A stretch of 42,630 bases of DNA from Candidatus Borkfalkia faecipullorum (GTDB taxonomy: Bacteria > Bacillota > Clostridia > Christensenellales > Borkfalkiaceae), in the NCBI GenBank assembly GCA_019114245.1, contig DXFX01000043.1:1-42630 (forward strand), in the 5' to 3' direction. Below, one piece after another: positions 40,443 through 42,630 of the stretch. The notes below the pieces were generated by a model. That model worked only from the letters and a program-made list of their open reading frames with translations. It made no database searches and had not been told where the DNA came from. A program made the position numbers and the translations under genes. Position 1 is the stretch's first letter, and the number at the start of each line of letters is the position of its first letter.

Positions 40443-42630
40443 ATGGAAGCATTTAACCAGACTCCGGACCAGGCGGTAGCCGCTTACGGTTCGGACAAGA
40501 CAAACGGGCTTACGCCCGAGCAGGTGAAGGAGAACGGCGAAAAATTCGGCAGAAACGAATTTACCAAGTCCAAGCGCAAATCGCTTTTGCGCCGCATCTG
40601 GGAAGCCGCCACCGAGCCCATGCTCATCCTTCTCTTCTTCGCGTGGGTGATCACCATTGCGGTCAACGCGGTGAGCGCCGTGCAGGGCGGGCATTTCGAC
40701 GTGTACGAATGTATCGGCATTTTTGTCGCCATCATCATTTCCGTCGTGCTCACCGTGGTCATGGAAGGCCGCAGCGCCAAGGCGTTTGACGAGTTGAACA
40801 AGATCAAGGAAGGGGTGGAGATCAAGGTCGTGCGCGGCGGCGTGGTGCAGTATGTTCCTCAGCAGGAGCTCGTCGTGGGCGACATCGTATTTCTGGAAAC
40901 GGGCAACAAAGTAGCGGCAGACGGCAGATTGCTGGAAAGCGTCTCCCTCACCAGCGACGAATCCTCCCTCACGGGCGAATCCGTTCCCGTGGAAAAGAAT
41001 GCGGAGGCCGTCTTTGATAAGGCGGATGTCCCCGTTGCCGAGCGCGTGAATATGGTGTATTCCGGCTGTTTTATCACGGGCGGAACGGGCAAAATGGTCG
41101 TTACGGACGTAGGGGACAACACCCAGTTCGGACTCATCGCGCGCGAGATCCAGGTGGAAGGCACGGGACAGACCCCTTTGCAGGAAAAAATGGGTAGACT
41201 AGGCAAGGCGATCACGCTGATCGGCGGCGTCTTTTCCGGATTGATTTTCCTTATCCAGCTCATCCACATTCTGGTCAGCGGCAACATTACCTTTGAAAGT
41301 ATTTCTTCCGTGTTTATCACGTCCATCGTGCTGATGGTCGCGGCGGTGCCGGAAGGCTTGCCCACCATCGTGGCGATCTCCCTTTCCATCAACATTGCCA
41401 GGATGGCAAAGCAGAACGCGCTGGTCAAAAAGATGGTCGCTTGCGAGACCATCGGCTGTATCAACGTCATCTGTTCGGACAAGACGGGAACGCTCACCGA
41501 AAACCGCATGACGGTGACGGACGTCTGGGCGCACGGAAAGTTTACGGACGCGGAAAATTTCCGCGACGAACAGATGCTGGAAAACTTCTGCCTTAACTCC
41601 ACGGCAGACCTCTTCAAGGACGAAAGCGGCATCCGCTTTGTGGGCAACCCCACCGAGGGTGCGCTGTTGGTATTTGCGCAAAAGGTGGGTACGTCCTATC
41701 AGAATCTGCGCGAAAGTGCGGAGATCTCCGACTTGTATCCTTTCTCCTCGGACACGAAAAACATGACTTGCTGCGTGCGCAAAGAGAAGGGCTATATCGT
41801 TTATACAAAGGGCAGTCCCGAAAAGATCCTCGCCCTCTGCAACGTCGATCCCGATACGCGCCGCCGTGCCGAAGAGGAGATCGTGGGACTGCAGAAGCGC
41901 GCCCGCCGCGTGCTCGGTTTTGCGCATAAGGAAGTCTCGTCCCGTCCCGCATCCCGTGCGGACGCGGAGCGGGGAATGGTGTTTGACGGGTTTGTCGGCA
42001 TTGCCGATCCTCTGCGTACAGAGGTAAAGGACGCCGTCAACAGCTGCAAGACGGCGGGCATCGAAGTCAAGATGCTCACGGGCGACAACATCGTCACGGC
42101 CTCCGCCATCGCGGAAGAGCTGGGACTTCTGGAAGAGGGACACATCGCCGTCGAAGCGTCCTATCTTGAAAAACTTTCGGACGAAGAATTTTCCAAAGTT
42201 CTGCCCACCGTCCGCGTCATCGCGCGCAGCACTCCGCTTCTGAAGATGCGCGTCGTCAAGGAGCTGAAAAGCAAGGGCAACGTCGTGGCGGTCACGGGCG
42301 ACGGGATCAACGATGCGCCCGCTCTGAAAAATGCGGACGTCGGCATCGCCATGGGCATCTCGGGGACGGAGGTCTCCAAGGAAGCGGCGGACATCGTCCT
42401 GCTCAACGATTCTTTCTCCACCATCGTCACCACCGTCAAGTGGGGCAGGGGCATTTACGAAAACTTCAAGCGGTTCATCCAGTTTCAGCTCACCGTCAAC
42501 GTCGCGTCTGTCCTGCTGGTTTTCCTCTGCACGGTGCTCGGACTCTTCTGGGAAGGGTTTGAATCTCCTTTCTCCGCGCTCGATCTGCTGTGGATCAACA
42601 TCATCATGGACGGCCCGCCCGCGCTCACGC
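40443..42630 (+). CDS. P-type cation-transporting ATPase (3' end outside window), probable Mn2+/Ca2+ exporter
   Basis: About 729 residues are present. The layout is that of P2-type Ca2+-ATPases: actuator motif SLTGESVPVEK, M4 motif VAAVPEGLPTIVAISL, phosphorylation site CSDKTGTLTENRM, nucleotide domain with YTKGSPEK and MLTGDNIVTA, and hinge VTGDGINDAPALKNADVGIAMG. At the end, QFQLTVNVASVLLVF and LLWINIIMDG are M5-M6 residues. The chain is cut before the last membrane helices. AGGTAGG lies upstream of ATG. The manganese riboswitch before it argues for Mn2+ export, as for L. lactis YoaB, although family resemblance alone would suggest calcium. Confidence 0.92.
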   Translation, partial: MEAFNQTPDQAVAAYGSDKTNGLTPEQVKENGEKFGRNEFTKSKRKSLLRRIWEAATEPMLILLFFAWVITIAVNAVSAVQGGHFDVYECIGIFVAIIISVVLTVVMEGRSAKAFDELNKIKEGVEIKVVRGGVVQYVPQQELVVGDIVFLETGNKVAADGRLLESVSLTSDESSLTGESVPVEKNAEAVFDKADVPVAERVNMVYSGCFITGGTGKMVVTDVGDNTQFGLIAREIQVEGTGQTPLQEKMGRLGKAITLIGGVFSGLIFLIQLIHILVSGNITFESISSVFITSIVLMVAAVPEGLPTIVAISLSINIARMAKQNALVKKMVACETIGCINVICSDKTGTLTENRMTVTDVWAHGKFTDAENFRDEQMLENFCLNSTADLFKDESGIRFVGNPTEGALLVFAQKVGTSYQNLRESAEISDLYPFSSDTKNMTCCVRKEKGYIVYTKGSPEKILALCNVDPDTRRRAEEEIVGLQKRARRVLGFAHKEVSSRPASRADAERGMVFDGFVGIADPLRTEVKDAVNSCKTAGIEVKMLTGDNIVTASAIAEELGLLEEGHIAVEASYLEKLSDEEFSKVLPTVRVIARSTPLLKMRVVKELKSKGNVVAVTGDGINDAPALKNADVGIAMGISGTEVSKEAADIVLLNDSFSTIVTTVKWGRGIYENFKRFIQFQLTVNVASVLLVFLCTVLGLFWEGFESPFSALDLLWINIIMDGPPALT

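Noticed and set aside
1..42630. tRNA, rRNA, CRISPR array, insertion sequence or prophage
   Set aside because: No cloverleaf, rRNA segment, regular spaced repeats, transposase or integrase was seen; the window reads as stable chromosome.

Overview
The window reads as a chromosomal segment of a Gram-positive, low-to-moderate GC Firmicute (Bacillota), most likely an uncultivated clostridial lineage. The reasons are the sigma-A type promoters with exact 17-bp spacers, strong GGAGG ribosome sites, a T-box leader, RNase J, a NiaR regulator, a yybP-ykoY leader, and a type IV pilus cluster without outer-membrane parts. I see no rRNA, tRNA, CRISPR array, insertion sequence or phage gene.

Region 1 (1-5880) is metabolic. 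It holds the tail of an unidentified membrane protein, a divergently transcribed YbgC-type thioesterase and a sugar-phosphate isomerase/epimerase-like protein. Glucose-6-phosphate isomerase (pgi) follows, then ilvB-ilvN (acetolactate synthase) behind a T-box whose specifier reads as GUA (valine).

Region 2 (5880-17700) is one long plus-strand cluster. Two small membrane-anchored proteins come first, then a major pilin, a read-through terminator, three minor pilin-like proteins, prepilin peptidase, a PilM-like protein, PilC and PilB. The last two genes are the surprise: a four-helix membrane protein carrying an McrB-type AAA+ domain, and a partner that resembles the DUF2357/McrC side of McrBC systems but ends in a zinc ribbon instead of a nuclease. 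I see no PilT, PilN or PilO. This is the best candidate for an undescribed system.

Region 3 (17750-27880) holds serC-serA (serine synthesis, minus strand), a 601-residue coiled-coil protein of unknown role, RNase J with a long basic N-terminal extension, a TrmR-like and TrhP-like pair (wobble uridine hydroxylation and methylation), a zinc-motif membrane protein and an amidohydrolase.

Region 4 (27970-35520), on the minus strand, holds rpsF-ssb-rpsR, a leaderless cupin gene followed by a 1073-residue membrane-anchored surface protein, and cca-rmuC.

Region 5 (35490-42630) holds a lipid kinase whose promoter shares its palindromic -35 box with the divergent cca promoter. It continues with nadA-nadB-nadC-niaR (de novo NAD synthesis with its own repressor and a matching palindrome on the promoter). 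A manganese (yybP-ykoY) riboswitch comes last, controlling a P-type cation ATPase cut by the window end.
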